This document shows positions 51,241-60,298 of a DNA stretch of 64,000 bases, one piece after another. Each line of letters starts with the position of its first letter. The first letter of the stretch is position 1. This stretch comes from Falsarthrobacter nasiphocae (GTDB lineage Bacteria; Actinomycetota; Actinomycetes; Actinomycetales; Micrococcaceae): the NCBI RefSeq assembly GCF_031456275.1, contig NZ_JAVDUI010000001.1:434001-498000 (forward strand), read 5' to 3'. Under the pieces are notes generated by a model, which was not told where the DNA came from, ran no database searches, and saw only the letters and a list, made by a program, of their open reading frames with translations. Both the position numbers and the translations under genes were made by a program.

Positions 51241-51504
51241 CTAGTCCCTGCCCTCTGCCCGGGCCAGGCGGGACTCGAGGTCGGCGATCCTCGCGTCGAC
51301 CTGGTCCATGCGGTACCCGCGCAGGACCACGTCGTACCCGCGGCGGGCTCGGGCGGCCGCGGCGCGCGCCTCCTCGGGCGGCTGCAGGCGGGCGTCCTCC
51401 ATGAGGGCCTGCGCTGCGAGCTCGCGGTCCTCGGGCGGGCGGCGGGAGTCGACGACGACGCAGGCCGCGGCGCAGGACACGAAGAGCAGGACGTAGACGA
51501 TCAC
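51241..51504 (-). CDS. Small membrane-anchored DivIVA-like protein
   Basis: An 87-residue protein with an N-terminal membrane helix (VYVLLFVSCAAACVVV) and a C-terminal segment GYDVVLRGYRMDQVDARIADLESRLARAE, the short DivIVA-type motif (GYRxxQVDA) leading into a coiled coil. Likely links membrane to a curvature-sensing or cell-division scaffold, by family analogy. GTG at 51504 overlaps the LOG-gene stop by 4 bp. Similar small DivIVA-domain proteins sit near the same neighbours in mycobacteria (Rv1209, from memory). Confidence 0.8.
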   Translation of the reverse strand: MIVYVLLFVSCAAACVVVDSRRPPEDRELAAQALMEDARLQPPEEARAAAARARRGYDVVLRGYRMDQVDARIADLESRLARAEGRD

Positions 51505-52376
51505 GGCTGGTCCGGGTGCGCGCCGGACCCGCTCGCGGCCGCGGCCTGGGCCCGTGCGGCGGCCTCGCTGGCCCGAGCCCCGGCGGCCCCGGGATCGCCG
51601 CCCTCCGTGGCGACGCTCCCCAAGAGGAAGTCGGCGGCCTCGTCGGCGGTGTCCACGAGGTGGAACAGCTTCAGGTCTCGCTCGGAGATCGTCCCCGCGC
51701 CCAGCACCGTCGTCGCCATCCAATCAAGGAGGGGACCCCAGTACTCCCGTCCGATGAGGACGACGGGAGGGGCGGAGACCTTCTCCGTCTGGATGAGGGT
51801 GACGGTCTCGAAGAGCTCGTCGAGGGTGCCCACACCGCCGGGGAGGATGACGAACGCGTCCGAGTACTTGAGGAACATGGTCTTGCGCGTGAAGAAGTAC
51901 CGGAAGTTGATGCCGAGGTCGACCCACTCGTTGAGGCCAGTCTCGAAGGGCAGCTCGATCCCGAGGCCCACCGAGGTGCCCTTCGCGGCGCGGGCGCCCT
52001 TGTTCGCGGCCTCCATGATGCCGGGGCCGCCGCCGGTGATGACCGCGTAGCCCGCCTCCGCAATGAGGTAGCCGAGGCGTTCGGCCTCCTTGTACGCCCA
52101 CGTGTCCGGTGCGAGCCGGGCGGAGCCGAACACGGAGACGGCCGGGCCGAGCTCGGCCAGCGCGCCGAAGCCCTCGACGAACTCGCCCTGGATGCGCAGG
52201 ACCCGCCATGGATCGGAGTGGACGAACGAGCCGCCGTCGCCCGGCGCCTCGAAGAGTCGCTGGTCGGCCATGGGCATCTGCGAGAGCGCGCCCTTGAGGC
52301 GGATGGGGCCTTTGTACCGTTCGGCGCCGTCGACGCGCCGGGCCCTGTCGCTCGAGGGGGAAGGAGTGGGGGTCAT
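51501..52376 (-). CDS. LOG family protein (TIGR00730 Rossmann fold)
   Basis: A 291-residue nucleotide-processing enzyme of the lysine-decarboxylase-like LOG family, which hydrolyses cytokinin nucleotides or related NMPs to base and ribose phosphate. Diagnostic motifs are AVSVFGSARLAPD, GGGPGIMEAANKGARAA and PGGVGTLDELFE. About 60 N-terminal and 35 C-terminal residues lie outside the fold; the C-terminal part is Ala/Ser-rich. Whether it makes a cytokinin-like product, as described for M. tuberculosis Rv1205, cannot be told here. First gene of a three-gene minus-strand operon. Confidence 0.9.
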   Translation of the reverse strand: MTPTPSPSSDRARRVDGAERYKGPIRLKGALSQMPMADQRLFEAPGDGGSFVHSDPWRVLRIQGEFVEGFGALAELGPAVSVFGSARLAPDTWAYKEAERLGYLIAEAGYAVITGGGPGIMEAANKGARAAKGTSVGLGIELPFETGLNEWVDLGINFRYFFTRKTMFLKYSDAFVILPGGVGTLDELFETVTLIQTEKVSAPPVVLIGREYWGPLLDWMATTVLGAGTISERDLKLFHLVDTADEAADFLLGSVATEGGDPGAAGARASEAAARAQAAAASGSGAHPDQP

Positions 52377-52481
52377 GCCCTCCAGGCTATCGGCTTCTCC
52401 GCGGGGCCGCGCGGTCCGACCACAGCCCGCGCGACCTGCAGGCCCTGTGACACCGGTTACTCGATTTCACATCGCATGGAC

Positions 52482-52487
52482 TACATT
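52482..52487 (+). promoter_or_regulatory. -10 box of the gluABCD operon
   Basis: TACATT followed by 7 nt and ATG at 52495; leaderless-type spacing. No Shine-Dalgarno is seen. Confidence 0.5.
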
Positions 52488-52494
52488 GTGCTCT

Positions 52495-53277
<783 letters not shown>

Positions 53278-53351
53278 TTTCCTCAACCCCCGAACCACCC
53301 CCTCTTCCGCTGCTCGTGCCACCCGGCCCAGCGCTCAGAAAGGACCCCCTC

Positions 53352-54236
53352 ATGAAGTCTCCCAAGATCCTCGCAGCCACCCTCGCTGTGTCGGCGCTCG
53401 CCCTGGCTGGCTGCGGCCAGTCCGGCGAGCCGTCCTCCAGCTCGCCCTCGGGCGACGCGCCCTACAAGGTCGCCTCGAACGTCGAGATCAAGGGCTCGCC
53501 GACCTTCGACAAGATCAAGAAGGACGGCAAGGTCGTCGTCGGCGTCAAGCAGGACCAGCCGAACCTCGGCTACAAGGACCCGGCCACGGACCAGTACTCC
53601 GGCTTCGACATCGAGATCGCCCGCTGGGTTGCCGCCGACCTCGGCATCCCGGCCGACAAGATCGAGTTCAAGACGATCCCGTCCGCGAACCGCGAGGCCG
53701 CCATCACCAACGGCGACGTCGACTACTACGTGGGCACGTACTCCATCACGGACAAGCGCAAGAAGTCGATCGACTTCGCGGGCCCCTACTTCATCACGGG
53801 CCAGTCGCTCCTCGTGCGCAAGGACGACTCCTCGATCTCCTCCGTCAAGGACCTCGACGGCAAGACCGTGTGCTCGGCGACCGGTTCGACGCCGATCCAG
53901 AACATCCGCGACAACTACCCGCAGGTCAAGACCAAGGAGTTCGAGACGTACTCGCAGTGCGTTGACGCGCTCAAGAGCAAGCAGGTCGACGCGGTCACCA
54001 CCGACCAGGCCATCCTCCTCGGCTACGCCGCCGCGGAGCCGGACGCCCTCAAGGTCGTCGGCGACACGTTCACCACGGAGAAGTACGGCATCGGCCTCAA
54101 GAAGGGCGACAAGGCCCTCCGCGAGCACATCAACGGCATGCTGACCAACGGCGGCGAGATCTGGACCAAGCTCTACGACGGCACGCTCGGCAAGTCCGGC
54201 AACAAGGTCGAGCAGCCCAAGGTCGACAACTACTAA
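53352..54236 (+). CDS. gluB: Glutamate-type solute-binding lipoprotein (GluB)
   Basis: A 294-residue extracellular lipoprotein. The signal peptide ends in the lipobox LALAGC (Cys about 21), followed by a Ser-rich linker and a family-3 solute-binding domain: GKVVVGVKQDQPNLGYKDP, YSGFDIEIARWVAADLG, FKTIPSANREAAITNGDVDYY, SITDKRKKSIDFAGPYF. These ligand-contact blocks match glutamate/aspartate/asparagine-binding proteins. ATG at 53352 has AAAGGA 8 nt upstream. Two Cys (VCSATGST; YSQCVDAL) probably form a disulfide. A hairpin follows the gene. Confidence 0.94.
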   Translation: MKSPKILAATLAVSALALAGCGQSGEPSSSSPSGDAPYKVASNVEIKGSPTFDKIKKDGKVVVGVKQDQPNLGYKDPATDQYSGFDIEIARWVAADLGIPADKIEFKTIPSANREAAITNGDVDYYVGTYSITDKRKKSIDFAGPYFITGQSLLVRKDDSSISSVKDLDGKTVCSATGSTPIQNIRDNYPQVKTKEFETYSQCVDALKSKQVDAVTTDQAILLGYAAAEPDALKVVGDTFTTEKYGIGLKKGDKALREHINGMLTNGGEIWTKLYDGTLGKSGNKVEQPKVDNY

Positions 54237-54259
54237 ACCGACGCCCGTCACACGGCACT

Positions 54260-54297
54260 CCGCGGCGGGTTCCGGCACAACCCGGAGCCCGCCGCGG
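54260..54297 (+). terminator. Hairpin between gluB and gluC
   Basis: A 16-bp stem with one G-U pair (54260-54275 and 54282-54297) and a 6-nt loop, in the 86-bp gluB-gluC gap. Such intercistronic hairpins commonly protect or attenuate, giving more binding protein than permease. No U-tract. Confidence 0.7.
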
Positions 54298-54322
54298 TCT
54301 CCCTCGAGAAAGCGATTGACTC

Positions 54323-54988
54323 GTGGATTTCATCCGCACATTGACGGACAACCTCGACGTGTTCGGCCAGGGACTGGCCAACACCGTCATCATGTTCGTG
54401 GCCGCGGGAGCGCTCTCGCTCGTGCTCGGCACCCTCGTGGCGGGACTGCGCGTCTCGCCTGTTCCCATCATGCGCACGCTGGGCACGCTCTACGTGACGC
54501 TCATCCGGAACACGCCCCTGACGCTCGTGTTCTTCTTCTTCGCCTTCGGGCTGCCGAAGCTCGCCCCGTCCGGCGCGCCGGCCCCGTCCTACCTGGCGCT
54601 CGCCATCGGCGCCCTGACCGTCTACACGGCGACCTACGTCTGTGAGGCCATCCGGGCCGGCATCAACACGGTGCCGCTCGGCCAGGCGGAGGCAGCTCGC
54701 GCCATCGGGCTGACGTTCATGGACACGCTCCGGCTCGTCATCCTCCCCCAGGCGCTGCGGTCGGTCATCCCGCCGCTCATGAGCGTCGAGATCGCCCTGC
54801 TGAAGAACACGACGATCGCCGCGGGCTTCTCCGTCCTGGACCTCGGCGCCGTCCGCGCCTATCTGTCCGAGCGCGGCGAGGACGCGATCTACACCCTCTT
54901 GTGGGTCGCGATCATCTTCATCGCGCTCGTCGCGATCCTCACGTCCCTCCAGCACGCAGCCGAGAAGAAGTGGAGGGTGGCCCGATGA
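54323..54988 (+). CDS. gluC: Amino-acid ABC transporter permease (GluC type)
   Basis: A 221-residue inner-membrane permease with about five helices. The HisM/GlnP-type motif is LRNTPLTLVFFFFAFG in helix 2-3 (here IRNTPL) and the ATPase-contact EAA loop is CEAIRAGINTVPLGQAEAARAIGLTFMDTLRLVILPQAL. GTG at 54323 gives the family N-terminus (DFIRTLTDNLDVFGQGLANT). Its stop overlaps the start of gluD by 4 bp. Confidence 0.93.
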   Translation: MDFIRTLTDNLDVFGQGLANTVIMFVAAGALSLVLGTLVAGLRVSPVPIMRTLGTLYVTLIRNTPLTLVFFFFAFGLPKLAPSGAPAPSYLALAIGALTVYTATYVCEAIRAGINTVPLGQAEAARAIGLTFMDTLRLVILPQALRSVIPPLMSVEIALLKNTTIAAGFSVLDLGAVRAYLSERGEDAIYTLLWVAIIFIALVAILTSLQHAAEKKWRVAR

Positions 54989-55866
54989 GCGCATCCGTCC
55001 TGTTCGACGAGCCGGGCCCCAAGGCCCGCGCCCGCTACCGCGTCTGGGGCGCCGTGACGATCGTCGCGGTCCTCGCCCTCGTCGCGTTCGTCATCTGGCG
55101 CTTCGCCGCCACGGGCCAGTTCTCCGCCCAGAAGTGGCGCCTGTTCGGGTACGAGAAGGTCCAGCTGGAGCTCCTGAAGGCCATGGGCAACACCCTCAAG
55201 GCGTTCGCCTTCGCCTCGGTGCTCTCGCTCGCGTTCGGGTTCGTCCTCGCGCTCGGTCGCCTGAGCAGCCACCGCTGGCTGTCCGGGTTCGCCCGCGGCA
55301 TCACGGAGCTCCTGCGCGCGGTCCCGCTGCTCGTGCTCATCATGCTCCTGTACTACGGCGTGGCCTCGCTCTCCACGGAGAACGGGCGCCTCTTCCCGTG
55401 GCTGTCGCCGTTCTGGTCGGTCGTCATCGGCCTGACCCTCTACAACGGATCCGTGCTGGCGGAGGTGTTCCGGGCGGGCGTCGAGTCCCTCCCCCGCGGT
55501 CAGCGGGAGGCGGGCCTGGCGATCGGCCTGACGCACATGAAGACGATGAACCTCATCCTCCTGCCGCAGGCGGTTCGGGCGATGATGCCGGTCATCGTCG
55601 CGCAGCTCGTCGTCATCCTCAAGGACACGGCGCTCGGCTTCATCGTCACGTACGAGGAGATCCTGTTCCTGGCCAAGAACTACGGCTCGAACATCCTCTA
55701 CGGCGCCCCGATCATCCCGGTCTCGATCATCGCCTCTGTCATGTACATCGGCATGTGCATCATCCTGAGCGCCGTGGCCTACTGGCTCCAGCGCCGGATG
55801 GCGCGCCGGGGCAAGGTCGCAGGCGGCGGGATCAGCGGCGCGGCACTGCGCTCCGCCCGCCAGTAG
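54985..55866 (+). CDS. gluD: Amino-acid ABC transporter permease (GluD type)
   Basis: A 293-residue second permease. An extra N-terminal helix (VWGAVTIVAVLALVAFVIWRF) precedes the conserved five-helix core; family blocks are LLRAVPLLVLIMLLYY and the EAA loop AEVFRAGVESLPRGQREAGLAIGLTHMKTMNLILLPQAV. The longer N-terminus relative to GluC is normal for this subunit. ATG at 54985 overlaps gluC. A strong bidirectional terminator follows 20 bp after the stop. Confidence 0.93.
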   Translation: MSASVLFDEPGPKARARYRVWGAVTIVAVLALVAFVIWRFAATGQFSAQKWRLFGYEKVQLELLKAMGNTLKAFAFASVLSLAFGFVLALGRLSSHRWLSGFARGITELLRAVPLLVLIMLLYYGVASLSTENGRLFPWLSPFWSVVIGLTLYNGSVLAEVFRAGVESLPRGQREAGLAIGLTHMKTMNLILLPQAVRAMMPVIVAQLVVILKDTALGFIVTYEEILFLAKNYGSNILYGAPIIPVSIIASVMYIGMCIILSAVAYWLQRRMARRGKVAGGGISGAALRSARQ

Positions 55867-55885
55867 CGGCCCCAGCGGCCTCTCC

Positions 55886-55925
55886 ATGACGACGGCGTCC
55901 GGTTCACACCGGGCGCCGTCGTCAT
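55886..55925. terminator. Bidirectional terminator between gluD and dapE
   Basis: 18-bp arms with one G-U pair (55886-55903 and 55908-55925) around a TCAC loop, between convergent genes. Confidence 0.88.
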
Positions 55926-55940
55926 GTGCGGAACCGGGTC

Positions 55941-57068
55941 CTAGGAGAGCCAGGCCGTCATGGCCTCGAGGCAGCGCCGCACGGCGTCCTCGGCCACGTG
56001 CTCGTCGTCCGTGTGGGCGAGGAGTGCGTCGCCGGGGCCGAAGTTCACGGCCGGGATGCCGAGGGCGGAGAGGCGAGCGACGTCCGTCCAGCCGTACTTG
56101 GGCAGCGGCTCGCCCCCGACGGCCTCGACGAAGGACGCCGCCGCGGGGTGCGTCAGCCCGGGCCGGGCTCCGGCCGCCGCGTCCGTGACGACGAGCTCGC
56201 ACCCCTCCCCGATGGCGTCGCCGAGCACGCCCCGCACGTACTCCTCCGCCTCGGCCGGGGACTTGGACGGCGCGAACCGGTAGTTGATCTCGATCGTCAT
56301 CGAATCGGGGATGACGTTGCCGGCGGTGCCGCCCGCGATCCGCACGGCGTTGAGGCTCTCGCGGTAGTCGAGGCCCTCGACCCGCACCGTCTGGGGCTCG
56401 TGCTCGGCCAGGCGCGTGAGGACCCGCGCGCCGCGGTGGATGGCGTTCTCCCCCATCCAGGCCCGCGCCGAGTGTGCCGCGGTGCCGGTGGTGCGGGCCT
56501 CGAGGCGGATCGTGCCGTTGCAGCCGCCCTCCACGACGCCGTTCGTGGGCTCGAGCAGGATGCCGAAGTCGGCGCCGAGGAGCTCCCCGTGGCTCTCCAC
56601 GAGCCGGCCGAACCCGGACAGGTCCGCGGAGACCTCCTCGTGGTCGTAGAAGACGAAGGTGACGTCCCGGTTCGGGTTCAGCTCCCCGCGGCCGATCATG
56701 CCCGCGACCGCGAGCTGCACCGCCACGCCGCCCTTCATGTCCGTGGCGCCCCGGCCGTAGATCACGCCGTCCTCGACGGCGGCGGGCACGGTCCCGCGGG
56801 CACCCGGCGTCGTCGGCAGAGGAACCGTGTCCAGGTGACCGGCGAGCATGACGCGCTCGGCGCGCCCGAGGGAGGTGCGGGCGAGGATCGTGTCCCCGTT
56901 GCGGGCCAGCTCGAGGCCGTCCAGGCCGGAGAGCGCCTCCCACACCGCGTCCGCGAGCGGGCCCTCGCCGCCCGAGACGGACTCGATGTCCATGAGCGCG
57001 CGGGTGAGGTCGGCGACGTCGCCGGAGAGATCGAGGGGCTGGGGGCTTCGGATGTCGGCGTGGCTCAT
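55941..57068 (-). CDS. dapE: Succinyl-diaminopimelate desuccinylase DapE
   Basis: Zinc-dependent M20 hydrolase releasing succinate from N-succinyl-LL-diaminopimelate in the lysine/peptidoglycan pathway. The 375-residue product has metal ligands in [53 protein letters not shown] and a late His in [10 protein letters not shown]; a dimerisation domain lies between about 180 and 290. ATG at 57068 is 6 nt after TAGGCT. Divergent from dapD across 88 bp, so both can be co-regulated. Confidence 0.95.
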   Translation of the reverse strand: MSHADIRSPQPLDLSGDVADLTRALMDIESVSGGEGPLADAVWEALSGLDGLELARNGDTILARTSLGRAERVMLAGHLDTVPLPTTPGARGTVPAAVEDGVIYGRGATDMKGGVAVQLAVAGMIGRGELNPNRDVTFVFYDHEEVSADLSGFGRLVESHGELLGADFGILLEPTNGVVEGGCNGTIRLEARTTGTAAHSARAWMGENAIHRGARVLTRLAEHEPQTVRVEGLDYRESLNAVRIAGGTAGNVIPDSMTIEINYRFAPSKSPAEAEEYVRGVLGDAIGEGCELVVTDAAAGARPGLTHPAAASFVEAVGGEPLPKYGWTDVARLSALGIPAVNFGPGDALLAHTDDEHVAEDAVRRCLEAMTAWLS

Positions 57069-57074
57069 GTGTGA

Positions 57075-57080
57075 AGCCTA
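57075..57080 (-). promoter_or_regulatory. -10 box of dapE
   Basis: TAGGCT on the minus strand followed by 6 nt and the dapE ATG. Confidence 0.6.
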
Positions 57081-57143
57081 TCCCTCCAGTGTCAATCGCC
57101 TCAGAGTGTGGGCCCCGGCTGGGGGCGGCGGGCGGCCCCTCGA

Positions 57144-57149
57144 TAGACT
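57144..57149 (+). promoter_or_regulatory. -10 box of dapD
   Basis: TAGACT followed by 7 nt and the dapD ATG at 57157. The frame stays open far upstream, so this box is the main evidence for the start. Confidence 0.6.
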
Positions 57150-57156
57150 CGCTTTC

Positions 57157-58086
57157 ATGACACTTGCCTCCGGCCTCGGCCTCGCCACCGTCCATGATTC
57201 CGGCACCGTCCTCGACGCCTGGTTCCCCTCCCCTCGCCTGGGGGCGGGAGCGGACGACGCCGAGCTGCGCGCCCAGATGGAGCCGCTTGCCGTGACGGAC
57301 GAGGCGCGCCGGACGCGCCGCGAGATCGTCTCCCTCGAGATCGAGACGGACACGGCCCCCGCCTCCACCGCGGACGCCTACCTCCGCCTTCACCTGCTCT
57401 CCCACCGCCTCGCCGCGCCCAACACGCTCAACCTCGACGGGATCTTCGGGCACCTGCCCAACGTCGTGTGGACGAGCGCCGGCCCGTGCCACCCCGAGGG
57501 CTTCGAGCTGACCCGTGCCGCCCTCGCGGCCCGCGGCCCGCTCACCGTGTTCGGGGTGGACAAGTTCCCGCGCCTGACGGACTACGTCCTGCCGAGCGGC
57601 GTGCGGATTGCCGATGCGGACCGCGTCCGCCTCGGGGCCCACCTCGCCCCGGGGACGACGGTCATGCACGAGGGCTTCGTCAACTTCAACGCCGGGACGC
57701 TCGGCACGTCGATGGTCGAGGGCCGCATCAGCGCGTCCGTCGTCGTCGGTGACGGCTCGGACGTGGGCGGCGGCGCCTCGATCATGGGCACCCTCTCCGG
57801 CGGCGGGACGCAGCGCATCACGATCGGCGAGCGCGTCCTCCTCGGCGCCAACTCGGGCGTGGGCATCTCGATCGGCGACGACTCGGTCGTCGAGGCCGGC
57901 CTGTACGTCACGGCGGGCACGAAGGTCCTCGTCCGGGACGCGTCCGGCGAGCGGACCGTCAAGGCCCTCGACCTCTCCGGCGTGCCCAACCTGCTCTTCC
58001 TCCGCAACTCCGTCACCGGCGCCGTGGAGGCCCGCCCGCGAGCGGGACGGACGGTCGAGCTCAACTCCGACCTCCATGCCAACTGA
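57157..58086 (+). CDS. dapD: Tetrahydrodipicolinate N-succinyltransferase DapD
   Basis: Transfers succinyl from succinyl-CoA to tetrahydrodipicolinate. The 309-residue product is of the actinobacterial DapD type: a mixed N-terminal domain (residues 1-115) and a left-handed beta-helix of hexapeptide repeats ([69 protein letters not shown]). ATG at 57157 is 7 nt after TAGACT. Divergent from dapE; followed by a gene that overlaps its end by 11 bp. Confidence 0.95.
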   Translation: MTLASGLGLATVHDSGTVLDAWFPSPRLGAGADDAELRAQMEPLAVTDEARRTRREIVSLEIETDTAPASTADAYLRLHLLSHRLAAPNTLNLDGIFGHLPNVVWTSAGPCHPEGFELTRAALAARGPLTVFGVDKFPRLTDYVLPSGVRIADADRVRLGAHLAPGTTVMHEGFVNFNAGTLGTSMVEGRISASVVVGDGSDVGGGASIMGTLSGGGTQRITIGERVLLGANSGVGISIGDDSVVEAGLYVTAGTKVLVRDASGERTVKALDLSGVPNLLFLRNSVTGAVEARPRAGRTVELNSDLHAN

Positions 58087-59017
58087 GCGCAGCCGGTCCA
58101 CCCGGGCGGGACGCCCGTCCCGCCCGGCCCAGCGGGGGCGGGCACACGGCACCCGCGCCTCACGGGCCCCGCGTCTGAGCGGCCGTGCCAAGGCGCTCAT
58201 CACCGCGCTCGTCGGCGCCCTCATCCTCGCGGGGGTCGGGATCTGGGCGGTGACCGCGCGGCCGTGGGGCAGCGTCGTCGTCCGCGAGACCTGCACGGCA
58301 GCCGCAGACGGCCGGACGCACACCCTGACGCCCTCGCAGTCCCACTACGCGGCCCAGATCGGGGCGATCTCCCTCAAGCGCGGCCTGCCCATCCGCGCGG
58401 CCACGATCGCCACCGCGACCGCAATCCAGGAGTCCGGGCTCGCCAACCTCGACTACGGTGACGATGCTGGCCCGGACTCCCGCGGCCTCTTCCAGCAGCG
58501 CCCCAGCCAGGGGTGGGGCACCGAGGCGCAGATCATGGACCCGGAGTACGCGATCAACACGTTCTACAACGCCCTCGTCAAGGTCTCCGGCTACCAGAGC
58601 ATGGACGTGACGACGGCCGCCCAGGCCGTCCAGCGCAGCGCGTTCCCCGACGCCTACGCGGACCACGAGCCCGAGGCCCGCGCGTTCGCCGCCGCCTTCC
58701 GCGGGCAGACGGCCGCCTCGCTCTCCTGCACCCTCCGCCCCGCCACCTCGCCCGGGGATGCGTCCGCCGTCCTCTCGGGACTCTCCGCGGACCTCGGCGT
58801 CACCGGCCAGTCCGGCGCCTCGTCCGTGACCGTGCCAGTCTCCGACACACAGCACGGCTGGGCCGTGGCCCACTGGGCCGTCGCCAACGCCTCCGAGTAC
58901 GGCATCGACTCCGTCACCTACGGCGGGCGCACCTGGACGCGTGAGGGCTCCTGGTCTCAGACGACGACGCCGGCCGCCGAGTCCTCGGGCACCGTCAGCA
59001 TCGTCCTCCACCGCTGA
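58076..59017 (+). CDS. Membrane-anchored lysozyme-like protein of unknown function
   Basis: A 313-residue protein with an Arg-rich cytoplasmic N-terminus (1-40), one membrane helix (about 41-61, [20 protein letters not shown]) and an external domain. The segment [37 protein letters not shown] followed by [13 protein letters not shown]...[21 protein letters not shown] is a conserved actinobacterial module that looks like a lytic-transglycosylase/lysozyme fold, with Glu of QESG as the candidate catalytic residue; that is inference. Databases often label relatives as heavy-metal transporters, which the sequence does not support. ATG at 58076 lies inside the dapD end (11-bp overlap). Confidence 0.82.
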   Translation: MPTERSRSTRAGRPSRPAQRGRAHGTRASRAPRLSGRAKALITALVGALILAGVGIWAVTARPWGSVVVRETCTAAADGRTHTLTPSQSHYAAQIGAISLKRGLPIRAATIATATAIQESGLANLDYGDDAGPDSRGLFQQRPSQGWGTEAQIMDPEYAINTFYNALVKVSGYQSMDVTTAAQAVQRSAFPDAYADHEPEARAFAAAFRGQTAASLSCTLRPATSPGDASAVLSGLSADLGVTGQSGASSVTVPVSDTQHGWAVAHWAVANASEYGIDSVTYGGRTWTREGSWSQTTTPAAESSGTVSIVLHR

Positions 59018-59094
59018 GGGCCTGCGGGCCGCGCGGGTTGCGGGCCGGTGGTCTCACCGTCGAGGGCCTCCGGGCCCCGGGCCGGGGCGCCGCC

Positions 59095-59100
59095 TAGACT
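59095..59100 (+). promoter_or_regulatory. -10 box of galE
   Basis: TAGACT followed by 7 nt and ATG at 59108. Confidence 0.6.
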
Positions 59101-59107
59101 GGGGCGT

Positions 59108-60121
59108 ATGAAGATTCTTGTCACGGGCGGGGCCGGGTACATCGGCTCCCACACTGTCCTGCAGCTGCTGGAGGCGGGCCACGACGTCGTCGTGTTCGAC
59201 AACCTGGCGAACTCCTCCCGGGCCTCGCTCGAGCGCGTCCACGAGATCGCCGGGCGCGAGTCCGAGTTCGTCGAGGGCGACATCCGGGACCGCGCAGCGC
59301 TGGACGCGGCCTTCGCGGGGCGCGGCATCGACGCGGTCATCCACTTCGCGGGCCTCAAGGCCGTGGGCGAGTCCGTCGCGGAGCCGCTGTCCTACTACTC
59401 GAACAACGTCGTCGGCACGATCAACCTGCTCTACGCGATGGACGCCGCGGACGTGCGGCGCATCGTCTTCTCCTCCTCCGCCACCGTGTACGGCAACCGG
59501 GCCGTGGCTCCGATGATCGAGAAGATGGAGCTCGACGCCGACAACCCTTACGGCCGGACCAAGGAGCAGATCGAGGACATCCTCGCGGACCTGGGCGCGA
59601 GTGACGACCGCTGGTCCATCGCCCTCCTGCGCTACTTCAACCCCGTCGGCGCCCACGAGTCGGGACGGATCGGAGAGGACCCCAAGGGCGTCCCGAACAA
59701 CCTGCTTCCGTTCGTGGCCCAGGTCGCGGTCGGGCGCCGCGAGAAGGTCATGGTCTTCGGCAACGACTACCCGACCCCGGACGGCACGGGTGTCCGGGAC
59801 TACATCCACGTCGTCGACCTCGCCAACGGCCACCTCGCCGCCCTCGAGTACATCTCGGGCCGCACGGGCGTGGGCCGCTGGAACCTCGGCACCGGCAACG
59901 GCTCCTCCGTGCTGGAGGTCATCGAGGCGTTCGGGCGGGCCGCCGGCCACCCGATCCCCTACGAGATCACCTCCCGCCGCCCCGGCGACGCCGCCACGTC
60001 CTATGCGGACCCGAGCGCGGCCCTCGCCGATCTCGGCTGGTCCGCCACCCGCACGCTGGACCAGATGTGCGAGGACCACTGGCGCTGGCAGAAGAACAAC
60101 CCGAACGGCTACGAGGCCTAG
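59108..60121 (+). CDS. galE: UDP-glucose 4-epimerase GalE
   Basis: Interconverts UDP-glucose and UDP-galactose for envelope polysaccharide and galactose use. The 337-residue short-chain dehydrogenase-like enzyme starts with the NAD motif VTGGAGYIGSHTV, followed by FDNLANSS, HFAGLKAVGESV, SSSATVYG, the YxxxK pair in NPYGRTKEQIEDIL, LRYFNPVGAHESG and DYIHVVDLANGHLAAL. ATG at 59108 is 7 nt after TAGACT. Convergent with gltA across a REP-like palindrome and a strong terminator. Confidence 0.96.
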   Translation: MKILVTGGAGYIGSHTVLQLLEAGHDVVVFDNLANSSRASLERVHEIAGRESEFVEGDIRDRAALDAAFAGRGIDAVIHFAGLKAVGESVAEPLSYYSNNVVGTINLLYAMDAADVRRIVFSSSATVYGNRAVAPMIEKMELDADNPYGRTKEQIEDILADLGASDDRWSIALLRYFNPVGAHESGRIGEDPKGVPNNLLPFVAQVAVGRREKVMVFGNDYPTPDGTGVRDYIHVVDLANGHLAALEYISGRTGVGRWNLGTGNGSSVLEVIEAFGRAAGHPIPYEITSRRPGDAATSYADPSAALADLGWSATRTLDQMCEDHWRWQKNNPNGYEA

Positions 60122-60144
60122 TCCCCTCCCCTCCTGCCGTCTGC

Positions 60145-60200
60145 CCCCTCGTCTGGCATTCGCCCCCCGCAATGACGGGGGCACACGCCAAACGAGGGGG
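60145..60200. repeat. Palindromic intergenic repeat, copy 2
   Basis: 14-nt outer arms with one mismatch (60145-60158 and 60187-60200, CCCCCTCGTCTGGC and its near-complement) enclose further complementary C/G blocks. Its core, reversed, matches copy 1 at 40204-40247. Lies between convergent galE and gltA. Confidence 0.78.
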
Positions 60201-60211
60201 CTCACTCGCAG

Positions 60212-60263
60212 AAAGAGCGGGCCCCGCCAGAAACGCTGCCGTTTCCTGCGGGGCCCGCTCTTT
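60212..60263. terminator. Bidirectional terminator between galE and gltA
   Basis: Perfect 16-bp arms (60212-60227 and 60248-60263, AAAGAGCGGGCCCCGC and complement) with an inner GAAACG/CGTTTC stem. Each strand ends its 3' arm in CTCTTT, a short U-tract, so it can act in both directions. Confidence 0.9.
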
Positions 60264-60298
60264 GCGCCCTGGAGCCCGTGGGCTGGAGAGCGGTGGGC

